From contig NZ_AP019846.1 of assembly GCF_007990635.1 (NCBI RefSeq), positions 1,364,001 to 1,428,000 of the forward strand: a DNA stretch of 64,000 nt, read 5' to 3'. The position numbers and the translations under genes were made by a program. Positions 8,156 to 16,718 of the stretch are shown here, piece after piece; position 1 is the stretch's first letter; every line of letters begins with the position of its first letter. The notes below the pieces were generated by a model. It saw nothing but the letters and a program-made list of their open reading frames with translations, searched no databases and had not been told where the DNA came from. This DNA is from Leptotrichia hongkongensis. Lineage in GTDB: Bacteria; Fusobacteriota; Fusobacteriia; Fusobacteriales; Leptotrichiaceae.

Positions 8156-9463
8156 TTATTTTTTTCTTAATTTTGCAATATAAAACCCATCTAAATATTT
8201 ATTTTTATATGAAATATAAATTCCCCCAAATTCATCTCTTATATTGTCAATATTTTCAGGAATCTCTACTTCCATAATTTCCAAATCCTCATATTTTTCG
8301 AGAAAATACTGAATATTATTAGTATTCTCATTTTTAGAAAATGTACAAGTGCTGTAAACTATTTCTCCACCATTTTTCAAAGATTTATATGCACTTTCAA
8401 ATATTTTTTTCTGAAGTTTCTTTAAATTTTTTATATCATTTGCTGTCAAATCATATATTTTTTCAGGCTTTTTCCGAAGAACTCCAAGTCCGCTGCAGGG
8501 CATATCCAAAAGTATCTTGTCAAACATTGTATCTAAATTCTCAATTTGTGTAGCATCATTTAAGTTCACTTCAAAATTGCTGTAACCATATTTACTTTTA
8601 AGTTCATTCAATAATTTCACTTTATGCTCGTGAATATCAGTGGAAATCAGTTTTTTCGGATTAAACAGCTGTAAAATCGCAAGGGATTTTCCACCAGGAG
8701 CAGAGCAGGCATCAAGTACAGTTTCTCCATCTTCCACGCCTAAATTTCTCACAGCCAGATAAGACGATGCATCCTGAATCACAACATCCCCATTCTTATA
8801 AATTTCCGTATCAAAAATATTCGCATTTGATAAATAATAAACTTCCCCAACAGAAAATAAGACATCTGTCTTAATATTTTTCAGCAATTCCTGAAATTTC
8901 TCACTCGTAATTTTATTCTTATCAAATCTAACTGACAAATAACTTCTTTTTTTATAAGATTTAAGCATTTCCAAATAATCATTAGGATAATCAATTTTCA
9001 TCTTATTCACAAACCATTGCGGATATGACAAAACAATACTTTCCCTGTTATCTTTTGGAATTTCCTCATCAAATTTTTCTTTATTTTTCAAAATCGTCTG
9101 CAAAGTTGCATTCACAAATCCAGCTTGATGTGCATTCAAAATTTTTGCAATTTCCCCAGCCTCAAAAATAACTCCCACATTATCCGATTCCATGAAAAAT
9201 AATTGAGCAACCGAAATTCTCAAAAGTTGCTTTATTTTGCGTTTTTTCACATTTCTAACACTTTTCCCTATCAGATAATCAATATAAATCAAATTTTTTA
9301 TCACAATATTTATTACATTTGTAATAAACATTTTTTCTTTTTTTGTATAATTATTTTTAGAAAAATAGTAATTCAACTGGATATTACTGTATTTTCCATT
9401 CTGAATCTCATCCAGTAAATTTACTATGTCTAATTTTATATTATTTCTATTTTTCTCTACCAA
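8156..9463 (-). CDS. rsmB: 16S rRNA m5C967 methyltransferase RsmB
   Basis: An N-terminal NusB-like RNA-binding domain (KYSNIQLNYYF) precedes a class I SAM methyltransferase domain. The methyltransferase part shows DACSAPGGKS (SAM binding), DMPCSGLGVLRKKPE (motif IV Cys) and YSTCTFSKNEN (motif VI, catalytic Cys). This is the Fmu/Sun/RsmB architecture that methylates C967 of 16S rRNA. The frame is open up to a TTG at 9526, but that codon has no ribosome site. The TTG at 9463 is preceded by GAAGGGAAG and starts right before the normal RsmB N-terminus, so it is chosen (435 residues). No canonical ATG is available near the start. R2 repeat copy a lies upstream. Confidence 0.88.
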   Translation of the reverse strand: MVEKNRNNIKLDIVNLLDEIQNGKYSNIQLNYYFSKNNYTKKEKMFITNVINIVIKNLIYIDYLIGKSVRNVKKRKIKQLLRISVAQLFFMESDNVGVIFEAGEIAKILNAHQAGFVNATLQTILKNKEKFDEEIPKDNRESIVLSYPQWFVNKMKIDYPNDYLEMLKSYKKRSYLSVRFDKNKITSEKFQELLKNIKTDVLFSVGEVYYLSNANIFDTEIYKNGDVVIQDASSYLAVRNLGVEDGETVLDACSAPGGKSLAILQLFNPKKLISTDIHEHKVKLLNELKSKYGYSNFEVNLNDATQIENLDTMFDKILLDMPCSGLGVLRKKPEKIYDLTANDIKNLKKLQKKIFESAYKSLKNGGEIVYSTCTFSKNENTNNIQYFLEKYEDLEIMEVEIPENIDNIRDEFGGIYISYKNKYLDGFYIAKLRKK

Positions 9464-9560
9464 TTTCTTCCCTTCTAATTTATTAAACAATTTATAACAA
9501 TATTTTTTATAAATATTTTTAAACAATCTAAATTTATTTTATATTTATATTAGTTTTTAC

Positions 9561-9802
9561 GCAGAGGTATCAGACGCCATACCTCTGCACACCCGCTTTA
9601 CGCAAAACTTTCTTATAAAGAAAAGATAAAACTCGATTTTGAAAAAAGATTATTTTAACATTAATAACTGAACGTAATTTAAAATATATTCCAAAATCTC
9701 AAACAGTTATTTTTTCTTTAACGAAATTTTGCTTGATATTTATTTAAGAATCTGTTGCACTAAAATTAAAATGTCGTGATTTTTTTTGGAATAAAAACGA
9801 CT
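9561..9802 (+). repeat. Dispersed element R2, copy a
   Basis: The element begins with the hairpin GCAGAGGTAT (9561-9570), loop CAGACGCC, ATACCTCTGC (9579-9588). It runs through ACCCGCTTTACGCAAAACTTTC, AACGAAATTTTGCTT and GTCGTGATTTTTTTTGG to AAAACGACT. The whole stretch aligns by eye with 61414-61661, with scattered substitutions and small indels. It occupies most of the 308-bp gap upstream of rsmB. No coding frame and no transposase are present. Confidence 0.8.
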
Positions 9803-9820
9803 AAACACATTTATGTGTTT
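9803..9820 (-). terminator. Possible terminator behind the sucrose hydrolase gene
   Basis: AAACACAT and ATGTGTTT form an 8-bp stem with a tiny loop 15 bp after the stop. In the gene's direction it is followed by AGTCGTTTTTATT. The stem is AT-rich and the T-tract is offset, so support is moderate. Confidence 0.4.
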
Positions 9821-9834
9821 CTTTCGCCATAACT

Positions 9835-11295
9835 TTATTTCCATTCCCATTTTTCTATTTCCACATTTACATCCTTATCTGCAAATACACTTATTCCATC
9901 TGCATTTTTTTCAGGGAATATTCGTGAAGAAAATACTTCCTGTCCGCCGTTAATAAACACTTCCACAGAAGAATTATCAACAAATATAGTAAGTTCCAGC
10001 TCCGAAATATCTCCTAAATAGACTTTTCTTAATCTTTTATCAGGCTGTTCTCCCTTTGTTCTATCCAATACGAATTTTTTATCATTATAGTCAAATTTTA
10101 AAACTGTTTCACTATTTTTACCAGTTCGCAATTTTAATCCAAAATCAGAATTAAAATCAGTAAATTTAGCTTTTAATTCATAAGTTACTCCTGTTCCAAC
10201 TTTCACTTCTCCAGTAACTTTTCCACTAAACTCAATTTTTTCTCCACGGATACTTTCCATTTCATTTATAGGCACTTGATAAAGTTTTCCATCTATTACT
10301 TTAAGTTCTCTTGGTAAAGTTAGGCAGTGAAGCCATTTATTTTTTACAGTTGGAAAATCTTCTTCTTCTGGAATTCCCATCCAGCCTACAATAAGCCTTC
10401 TTCCTTTATCATCTTCCATTGACTGTGGTGCATAAAAGTCATTCCCTCTGTCAATTTCCACAAAGTTTGATGAGATTTCAAATTCAGGGTTTTTATAATC
10501 TAATTTTCCAAATAAATATCCTGTCTGATATTTATTGTTGTATAAATCTCCTTCTGGCTCTAATCCTTGCGGTGAAAAGACCAATAAATCCTTTATTTCT
10601 CCTGTCTTTTCATCTTTTAACTGAAAGTAATCAGGACATTCCCACATAAATCCAAAGTCTTTAATTTTTCCATGATTTGCTCCTGCAATTTCCCCTTCAA
10701 ATTTCCAGTCTTTTATATTTTCTGAACTGTATAAAACTGCTTTTCCTTCCAAATCTTCACTTTGAATACCAATTACCGCATAAAATTTCCCATCTTTTTT
10801 CCAAATTTTTGGATCTCTTATATGTCGAGTGTATCCGTCAGGCTGATTTACAATGCTTGGCTCCCATCTCTCAAAATTTTCTCCGTCACTTGAAACTGCT
10901 AAGCATTGGTAAGATTCCCTATTTCCATCAGAATCTTTCACATTTCCTGTATAAAACAAATAAAGTTTTTCATCATCTACAATCGCACTCCCAGAATAAA
11001 CGCCATCCTTAGAATACCTGGTATTAGGTCGCAAAGCCGTTTTTAGCCTTTTCCAATGTAGCAAGTCATCACTTACACTATGAGCCCATGTCTTATTTTT
11101 ATGATCGGTTCCTAATGGATTCCATTGATAAAACATATGATATTTTCCTTTAAACTGTGAAAATCCGTTTGGATCGTTGATTAACCCCACAATTCCTTGA
11201 ATATGATATTTTTGTCGCCAAAAATCCTTTTCAACAATTTCTTTTTTTTCTAAAATTGCTTTTTCCTCATTTTCTTTGACTTTTGTAAAATCCAT
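9835..11295 (-). CDS. Sucrose-6-phosphate hydrolase / beta-fructofuranosidase (GH32)
   Basis: The 486-residue protein opens the catalytic domain with GLINDPNGFSQFKGKYHMFYQWNP. NDPNG contains the nucleophile (Asp41). RDPKIW holds the transition-state stabiliser and WECPDYF the acid/base Glu, the three GH32 signature sites. A beta-sandwich C-terminal domain follows (LTIFVDNSSVEVFINGG, typical of GH32). There is no signal peptide, so the enzyme is intracellular and probably cleaves sucrose-6-phosphate delivered by a PTS into glucose-6-phosphate and fructose. No sucrose PTS or ScrR-type regulator is adjacent, so the exact substrate (sucrose, sucrose-6-P, fructan fragment) stays open. GGAAGGTGG precedes the ATG. 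Confidence 0.9.
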   Translation of the reverse strand: MDFTKVKENEEKAILEKKEIVEKDFWRQKYHIQGIVGLINDPNGFSQFKGKYHMFYQWNPLGTDHKNKTWAHSVSDDLLHWKRLKTALRPNTRYSKDGVYSGSAIVDDEKLYLFYTGNVKDSDGNRESYQCLAVSSDGENFERWEPSIVNQPDGYTRHIRDPKIWKKDGKFYAVIGIQSEDLEGKAVLYSSENIKDWKFEGEIAGANHGKIKDFGFMWECPDYFQLKDEKTGEIKDLLVFSPQGLEPEGDLYNNKYQTGYLFGKLDYKNPEFEISSNFVEIDRGNDFYAPQSMEDDKGRRLIVGWMGIPEEEDFPTVKNKWLHCLTLPRELKVIDGKLYQVPINEMESIRGEKIEFSGKVTGEVKVGTGVTYELKAKFTDFNSDFGLKLRTGKNSETVLKFDYNDKKFVLDRTKGEQPDKRLRKVYLGDISELELTIFVDNSSVEVFINGGQEVFSSRIFPEKNADGISVFADKDVNVEIEKWEWK

Positions 11296-11456
11296 ATTTT
11301 AAGCCACCTTCCAAATTATTAAATCTAAATTAAGTATTTTATTATTTATATTTTGTTATTTTTGTTTTTCATTACATTTTACCATATTTTATTGCTTTTT
11401 CCAAATTTTTGAAATATCTTCACTTTAATTTTGCTCTAATCAATACTCTTTACCAT

Positions 11457-11669
11457 TTAATATTAAACTCCATTTAAAAATACGAATAAGTTTCTATAAT
11501 AAAATTGTTTGATAAATAATTTATAATCATTCAACTAAATTATTTTTAGATATTTTTATAAATAAATATTTTTTTGTATTACTATGTTTTTCTTTTTATT
11601 TCACAAAATTTTTTCATTGACATAAATTTTTAAAAAAAGTTTATAATTTAAATAAATTTTAGTATTAAA
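11457..11669 (+). repeat. Dispersed element R1, copy e (core deleted)
   Basis: The left end TTTAATATTAAACTCCATTTAAA and the right end TTTAAATAAATTTTAGTATTAAA are inverted relatives of each other. They match the ends of R1 copy a. The left AT-rich arm (AATAAGTTTCTATAATA, CTTTTTATTTC) also matches copies a and d. The structured core is absent, as if deleted internally. It occupies the middle of the 444-bp gap between clpB and the GH32 gene. The rest of that gap is plain AT-rich sequence. Confidence 0.55.
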
Positions 11670-11670
11670 C

Positions 11671-11696
11671 AAAAGAAACACCATTTTTGGTGCTTC
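11671..11696 (-). terminator. Terminator of clpB
   Basis: GAAGCACCA / TGGTGTTTC on the minus strand (stem CACCA 11679-11683 with TGGTG 11688-11692, extended by GAA/TTC) is followed by TTTTGTTT. It lies about 45 bp behind the clpB stop. Confidence 0.65.
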
Positions 11697-11739
11697 CTTC
11701 TAAAAAATTATTTTTTGATTCCGCTGTACAAACATCAAT

Positions 11740-14310
11740 CTATTTCTTTACATTATAAATTAATTTTTCCCCATCGCTATCTAGCACAACTGTACTATTT
11801 TCAGGTACTTCGTTGCTCAAAATCATTTTTGATAAGTTAGTTTCTATATCTTTTTGAACAAAACGTTTTAGAGGTCTTGCTCCATAAGCTGGGTCATAAG
11901 CCTCGTTTACAATATAATCTAGAGCTTTGTCTGTAAATTCAATTTTTATATATTGTTCCTTTAATTTATCGTTTATTTCATCAAGAATAAGTGAAATAAT
12001 ATTTTTCACACTTTCTTTTCCTAATGCTTTAAATACGATAATATCATCAATTCTGTTTAAGAATTCTGGCTTGAATCTATGTTTCATTTCGTTTAACACA
12101 GCTTCTTTTGTAGACTCTGAAACTTGCGGATCTTCCAATATGATTTCACTTCCAATATTTGAAGTCATAATGATAATTGTATTCTTAAAGTCTACAACTT
12201 TTCCTTTTCCATCTGTAAGCCTTCCATCATCAAGTAGTTGCAACAGAATATTAAATACATCTGGATGAGCCTTTTCGATTTCGTCAAATAAGATTACTGA
12301 ATAAGGTTTTCTTCTTACAGCTTCTGTCAATTGCCCACCTTCTTCATATCCTACATACCCTGGAGGTGCTCCGATTAATCTTGTGGTACTGAATTTATCC
12401 ATGTATTCACTCATATCAATTCTAATAATATTACTTTCATCGTCAAACAGGTTAAATGCAAGAGTTTTTGTCAAATAAGTCTTACCTACTCCTGTTGGTC
12501 CTAAGAAGATGAATGAACCGATTGGACGGTTTGGATCTTTTAATCCAGCACGTGAACGGATTATTGTATCACTTATTGATGTAATCGCTTCATCTTGTCC
12601 GATTACTCTTTTCATCATTTGTTCTGCAAGATGTAAGATTTTTTCACGTTCTCCCTGTAATAATTTTGAAACTGGTATTCCAGTCCATTTTCCAACAATT
12701 TCTGCTATTTCTTCACTGTCAATTTCCTGTTTTAATAATTTATTTGCACTTGGATTTTGATTTTTGGCTTTTTCTTCTTCATCTGCTCTTTGTTTTTCTA
12801 GTTCTGGCAGTTTACCGTATTGCAGTTCAGCCAGTTTGTTATAGTCATTTTTTCTTTGTGCATCAGCAATTTGAAGTTTAATTTTCTCAATTTCTGTATT
12901 AATATTTTGAATTTTTTCAACTTCCTGCTTTTCACTTTCCCATTGTGCCTTAAATGCGGCTTTTTTCTCGTTAAGTTCTGCCAATTCTTTTTCCAATGTA
13001 ACAAGTCTATCTTTAGAAGCCTGATCTTTTTCCTTCTCAAGTGCCACTTTTTCAATTTCAAGCTGCATAACACGTCTTGTCACTTCATCCAATTCTGTCG
13101 GCATTGAATTAATTTCAGTCTTAACTTTCGCAGCTGCCTCATCAATCAAGTCAATCGCTTTATCTGGCAAAAACCTGTCATTTATATATCTGTCACTCAT
13201 TGTAGCCGCTGTAACTATCGCATTATCCGTAATTCTGATTCCATGGAAAATCTCAAATTTTTCTTTCAATCCACGTAAGATTGAAATTGTATCTTCCACA
13301 GTCGGCTCATCTACCATTACAGGCTGAAATCTACGCTCAAGTGCCGCATCCTTTTCAATATATTTTCTATATTCGTCAATTGTAGTAGCTCCGATAACCT
13401 TTATTTCCCCACGTGCAAGCATTGGCTTCAAAAGGTTTCCAGCATCCATAGATCCCTCTGTTTTTCCTGCTCCCACAATATTATGTACTTCATCAATGAA
13501 AAGAATTATTCTTCCTTCACTTTTTTCAATTTCTTCCAATACCGCTTTTAATCTTTCCTCAAATTCCCCACGATATTTCGCCCCTGCAACCAAGGCACCC
13601 ATGTCAAGCGAGAAAATTGTCTTATCCTTCAAATTTTCAGGCACATCGCCCTTTAGTATTCTTTGTGCAATCCCTTCTGCAATAGCTGTTTTCCCAACTC
13701 CAGGCTCACCAATCAGAATCGGATTATTTTTATTTCTTCTTGATAAAATCTGTATAGCCCGTCGGATTTCATTATCTCTTCCAATAATTGGATCAAGTTT
13801 ACCTTTTCGAGCCAGTTCAACAAGATCTTTTCCAAATTTATCTAATGCTTCATATGTACTTTCTGGATTATCTGTCATAACTTTTCTACCTCCTCTTACA
13901 TTTTCAAGTACAGTTTCAAACTGTTTCTTATTTATTCCATAATCTTTTAAAAAGCTGTTATTATCATAACTTGCCAAAAACAAATGTTCTGTACTAATAT
14001 AGCTGTCTCCCATTTTCTTTGCAATATCTCTTGCTCCAACGAGAACTCTATTTAATTCACTATTCGCTCTTGGCTCACTATTTCCGCCTTCAATCTTAGG
14101 AAAACTTTCCAGTTTGCTTTCAATTTTCCTAATCATATCAGTCGTATCAATTCCCATTTTCTTAAGCACGCTAGGAATCAATCCATCCATCTGCCCCACA
14201 AGTGCAAGCAACAAATGTTCCACCTTTATATCAGAATGTCTATATCTAATCGCAAAGTTATTAGCCTCTGAAATAGCCTCAATACTTTTTTGCGTAAAGT
14301 TCTGTTCCAT
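11740..14310 (-). CDS. clpB: ATP-dependent chaperone ClpB
   Basis: The start is the ATG at 14310 (MEQNFTQKS), with AGAAGG eight bases upstream; GTG 14319 and ATG 14316 overlap the ribosome site. The 856-residue protein has an N-domain (residues 1-140) and NBD1 with GEPGVGKT and [11 protein letters not shown] long charged M-domain coiled coil follows (about 390-520, many K/E/Q repeats), then NBD2 with GPTGVGKT and [11 protein letters not shown], and the GARPLKR sensor-2 segment. This is the disaggregase that works with DnaK, not a ClpA/C protease subunit, since it has the M-domain and lacks a ClpP loop. A sigma-70 promoter with an overlapping CIRCE operator lies upstream, implying HrcA repression and heat induction. 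Monocistronic. Confidence 0.96.
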   Translation of the reverse strand: MEQNFTQKSIEAISEANNFAIRYRHSDIKVEHLLLALVGQMDGLIPSVLKKMGIDTTDMIRKIESKLESFPKIEGGNSEPRANSELNRVLVGARDIAKKMGDSYISTEHLFLASYDNNSFLKDYGINKKQFETVLENVRGGRKVMTDNPESTYEALDKFGKDLVELARKGKLDPIIGRDNEIRRAIQILSRRNKNNPILIGEPGVGKTAIAEGIAQRILKGDVPENLKDKTIFSLDMGALVAGAKYRGEFEERLKAVLEEIEKSEGRIILFIDEVHNIVGAGKTEGSMDAGNLLKPMLARGEIKVIGATTIDEYRKYIEKDAALERRFQPVMVDEPTVEDTISILRGLKEKFEIFHGIRITDNAIVTAATMSDRYINDRFLPDKAIDLIDEAAAKVKTEINSMPTELDEVTRRVMQLEIEKVALEKEKDQASKDRLVTLEKELAELNEKKAAFKAQWESEKQEVEKIQNINTEIEKIKLQIADAQRKNDYNKLAELQYGKLPELEKQRADEEEKAKNQNPSANKLLKQEIDSEEIAEIVGKWTGIPVSKLLQGEREKILHLAEQMMKRVIGQDEAITSISDTIIRSRAGLKDPNRPIGSFIFLGPTGVGKTYLTKTLAFNLFDDESNIIRIDMSEYMDKFSTTRLIGAPPGYVGYEEGGQLTEAVRRKPYSVILFDEIEKAHPDVFNILLQLLDDGRLTDGKGKVVDFKNTIIIMTSNIGSEIILEDPQVSESTKEAVLNEMKHRFKPEFLNRIDDIIVFKALGKESVKNIISLILDEINDKLKEQYIKIEFTDKALDYIVNEAYDPAYGARPLKRFVQKDIETNLSKMILSNEVPENSTVVLDSDGEKLIYNVKK

Positions 14311-14351
14311 ACACATCACCTTCTTTTTTTAGTTTAAATTATTTTTATTTA

Positions 14352-14378
14352 TTAGCACTCTTCTTATATGATTGCTAA
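14352..14378. promoter_or_regulatory. CIRCE operator for HrcA
   Basis: TTAGCACTC (14352-14360), nine bases, GATTGCTAA (14370-14378). This matches the CIRCE consensus TTAGCACTC-N9-GAGTGCTAA with a single mismatch. It overlaps the expected transcription start of clpB, the normal position for HrcA repression. Confidence 0.9.
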
Positions 14379-14385
14379 CAGATAT

Positions 14386-14414
14386 AATATATCACTATTT
14401 AATAGTTTTGTCAA
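14386..14414 (-). promoter_or_regulatory. clpB promoter
   Basis: TTGACA (14414-14409), a 17-bp spacer, TATATT (14391-14386). A consensus -35 and correct spacing place the start next to the CIRCE element. Confidence 0.85.
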
Positions 14415-14540
14415 CTCTTTTTTGAAAATTTTTTTAAATTTTTTCAAAAAATTTATAATATACTCAACAAAGACTGTAATTACGGTATTTAGAAAATATA
14501 AAATATTTTTTAAAATTTATAATAATATAAAAATCAGAGC

Positions 14541-14666
14541 CAAATTTCTAATTATCTAAACTTTTTGTATAGCAAACAAAATTTGGAACGTCTAAATCAA
14601 TCAATCCAAAATGTAAAAGAGGGAAAAACTACATTAAAAGAACACGAATTAATTGAGGTGGAATAG
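14541..14666 (+). pseudogene. Remnant of a YefM/Phd-family antitoxin
   Basis: The frame ending at TAG 14664-14666 reads FLYSKQNLERLNQSIQNVKE followed by GKTTLKEHELIEVE. It resembles the C-terminal half of YefM antitoxins, which typically have YLLSN-x-NxxRLxxSI-x-xxxxG-x-xxx-HxLIE. No start codon or N-terminal DNA-binding half is found upstream; the sequence merges into AT-rich DNA. The stop overlaps the GTG of the toxin remnant by one base, as in intact yefM-yoeB operons. It is inferred to be a decayed locus. Confidence 0.6.
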
Positions 14667-14860
14667 TGAAAAAAGTATGGTCTGATGAGATATAGGAAGA
14701 ATATCTCTATTGGCAAACTCAAGACAAAAAAATTATAAAAAAAAATCTAATTAAAGATATAGATATCATTGTACAGAAACCTGAACAATTATCGGGAAAT
14801 CTTGCTGGATATTGGAGTGTCAGAATTGATACAGCAAACCTAATTGTTTTTAAAATTGTA
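14666..14860 (+). pseudogene. Remnant of a YoeB/Txe-family mRNA interferase toxin
   Basis: From GTG 14666 the frame reads KKVWSDEI-stop-EEYLYWQTQDKKIIKK, then KPEQLSGNLAGYWSVRID. YoeB toxins have W-S-x-x-x-W-x-x-Y-x-x-W and KPEPL-x-x-x-LSG-W-SRRI. An in-frame TAG (14693-14695) stands where the conserved Trp would be. The usual catalytic SRRI is changed to SVRI. The residues between IKD and KPE are too few, and the C-terminal catalytic end is missing because repeat R3 copy a begins there. It is therefore inactive by several independent lesions. Confidence 0.7.
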
Positions 14861-14970
14861 AATATGCTCAAACCTATTTTAAATTAAACTGCTAAAATTA
14901 TATAAATTTATGGTTTGAGTAAATAGTCATAGCTTTTGAGTTTGGTTTTAAATAAGTTTTACTATAATAC
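14861..14970 (+). repeat. Dispersed element R3, copy a
   Basis: AATATGCTCAAACC is followed by AAATTAAACTGCTAAAATTA, TATAAATTTATGGTTTGAG, TAAATAGTCATAGCTTTTGAG and AGTTTTACTATAAT. It aligns with 23400-23510, 46250-46360 and the reverse complement of 48068-48175. It begins exactly where the yoeB remnant stops matching, so insertion probably truncated the toxin. It is AT-rich and non-coding. Confidence 0.7.
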
Positions 14971-15020
14971 ATTAGAAATATGGCAATGTGGTTCACATTA
15001 TCGAGATAAATAAAAAATTT

Positions 15021-15044
15021 AGGAGCATCAAAGGCTCCTTTTTT
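15021..15044 (-). terminator. Terminator of mgtC, bidirectional form
   Basis: GGAGC (15022-15026), loop of seven, GCTCC (15034-15038), flanked by A- and T-runs on both sides. It touches the mgtC stop codon. Confidence 0.7.
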
Positions 15045-15798
15045 AGTTATAGTTCTCTTTCACAACTTCCACAGTCTTAATCGCTGAAAGTGATACAATT
15101 ACATCAGAAATATCAATTTTTTCATCCATATTTACAGTAAAAATTACTGTATTCTCAGGTTGATTTTTATCTATTTGTGTTATTTTTATCAATTTCTGAT
15201 TAAATACTTCGTATGTTGCCAAAAGCCCTTTGGCATAATTTTGATTTTCCATGAATTTTACTTCAAATTTTAAAACTTTTATTTTTTTTACAATTTTAGG
15301 TTCAAATTTTTTAAATATCACTATTATTACAAGCATAAATACTATTGCTGGAATTGCTAAATTATAAAATCCCCATCCTATTCCAAGTCCTGCACAGCCT
15401 GTTGCCCATATTCCAGCAGCAGTTGTCATACCTCCAACAGTTTCCCCTTTTTCTTTCATTATACTTCCTGCACCTAAAAATCCTATCCCACTTACAACTT
15501 GAGCACCTAGCCTTCCCAAGTCTGTTTTTATAACCCCAGATAATTTTAAATTTACTCTGGCAAGTTCCAGAATATTAAGTCTCAACTGATCCTGTACCAT
15601 AGAAATAACCGCCGCTCCAAAACATACCAATATATGCGTTCTAAATCCTGCAGGTTTATTATCTTTTTCACGTGTATATCCAACAATTCCACCAAAAATA
15701 ACTGCCAGCAGCAATCTAAGAGAAACAACTTCTACAGTTAATTTATTTACAAAGCTATTTTTAAAAAGTTCATTTGTTATTTCAATAAAATTAATCAT
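15043..15798 (-). CDS. MgtC/SapB-family inner-membrane protein
   Basis: The 251-residue protein has an N-terminal MgtC domain: RLLLAVIFGGIVGYTREKD, AGFRTHILVCFGAAVISM, GIGFLGAGSIMKEKG and GMTTAAGIWATGCAGLGIGWG. About four to five hydrophobic segments are followed by a soluble C-terminal domain of about 90 residues with an ACT-like strand pattern. MgtC proteins are linked to growth at low magnesium and to control of the F-type ATPase in some pathogens. In non-pathogens the role is less clear. AAGGAG precedes the ATG. The start overlaps the end of the upstream gene by 8 bp, so the two are translationally coupled. Confidence 0.88.
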   Translation of the reverse strand: MINFIEITNELFKNSFVNKLTVEVVSLRLLLAVIFGGIVGYTREKDNKPAGFRTHILVCFGAAVISMVQDQLRLNILELARVNLKLSGVIKTDLGRLGAQVVSGIGFLGAGSIMKEKGETVGGMTTAAGIWATGCAGLGIGWGFYNLAIPAIVFMLVIIVIFKKFEPKIVKKIKVLKFEVKFMENQNYAKGLLATYEVFNQKLIKITQIDKNQPENTVIFTVNMDEKIDISDVIVSLSAIKTVEVVKENYN

Positions 15799-16492
15799 TA
15801 TGTATCGTCTCCTTTTTATCTTTTACTAAAAATGATACCTGTAATTTTAAGCAAAGAATTAATATAACTAACCATAAAATTCTTCTTCTCTTTATTCTTT
15901 TTTCAATATTCTTTGCGTTTTTTATATCTTTCTTATCCTTTAATTTACTTTGTGGCAGTTCATAAGTATATTTATGCCAATTTGACAATTCTCTATCCGT
16001 CCCAAATTTATCTACAAAAAATTTAGGATTTTTTAAACTTAATACTTTTAAATTAAATTTTCTCATTACTTCTTCTTTTGTTAAATGATATTTAGTCTCA
16101 TTTGAAGTTACATAAAAATATCCTGAATGTTTATTTACGTATTCTTCCACTACCAATTCATCTCCATTTGGTGGATTGCTAGCATAAGCTGGACTTTCTT
16201 TTATAATTTCATCAAAAGAGTAAACATATCCTATCCACACATCTCCTTTTTTCATCAATCCTTTCACATACGCTCTTCCTACATCATCCTGCTCTTCCCC
16301 GCCAAAATTAATATTAAATAATAAGTCATTTTTATCTTTAACAAGCGAATCAATTGTATTAAATATCAGCCTTCTATAAATTTTTTTATTGTGCAGAGAC
16401 AAACTCATATTTTCAGTTATTGGAAATCTATAAAAATGCCAAATCGTGATCCACAATAAAATTATATTTACTCCTATGAATACTTTTTTCAT
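15791..16492 (-). CDS. Putative membrane protein with two terminal membrane segments, unknown
   Basis: This 233-residue protein is not recognised. A hydrophobic segment at residues 5-20 (FIGVNIILLWITIWHFY) could be a membrane anchor or uncleaved signal. The middle 160 residues are polar and Tyr/Asp-rich (DDVGRAYVKGLMKKGDVWIGYVYSFDEI). They are followed by a very basic stretch (KNIEKRIKRRR) and a second membrane segment (ILWLVILILCLKLQVSFLV). This topology would place the middle domain outside the cytoplasm. AGGAGGG lies at the correct distance before the ATG. The 8-bp overlap with mgtC suggests a joint function, possibly as a regulatory partner, but that is inference from position only. Confidence 0.7.
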   Translation of the reverse strand: MKKVFIGVNIILLWITIWHFYRFPITENMSLSLHNKKIYRRLIFNTIDSLVKDKNDLLFNINFGGEEQDDVGRAYVKGLMKKGDVWIGYVYSFDEIIKESPAYASNPPNGDELVVEEYVNKHSGYFYVTSNETKYHLTKEEVMRKFNLKVLSLKNPKFFVDKFGTDRELSNWHKYTYELPQSKLKDKKDIKNAKNIEKRIKRRRILWLVILILCLKLQVSFLVKDKKETIHND

Positions 16493-16651
16493 AATATCCC
16501 TCCTAAAAAATATGCAACACTTTCTATTTAAAATAAAAATAAAAGATTATTGTGTTTTTTAACAACTACAACGATTTTTACATATTTTGACTTCAATTTT
16601 AAATGAATTATCTATATTTTTATCCTTATAAATATTATACCTTTTTTTTAT

Positions 16652-16692
16652 CAAAAAAAGAACAGCAAAACCTAAGTTCTACTGTCCTCTCT
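16652..16692 (-). terminator. Terminator of autotransporter 1
   Basis: On the minus strand AGGACAGTAGAAC pairs over 13 positions, including G-U pairs, with GTTTTGCTGTTCT, followed by TTTTTTTG. The same hairpin with one compensating change stands behind autotransporter 2 (48190-48224). Confidence 0.85.
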
Positions 16693-16718
16693 TTTTTATT
16701 CTACATTTTATCTTCGTT

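Noticed and set aside
12666-13107. Overlapping ORFs on both strands inside the clpB middle region
   Set aside because: They are shadow frames of the Lys/Glu-rich M-domain; clpB covers the region with full family similarity.
14368-14559. 63-codon plus-strand ORF upstream of the antitoxin remnant
   Set aside because: It covers the clpB promoter and a T-rich stretch, is Phe/Ile/Asn-rich and lacks a ribosome site.
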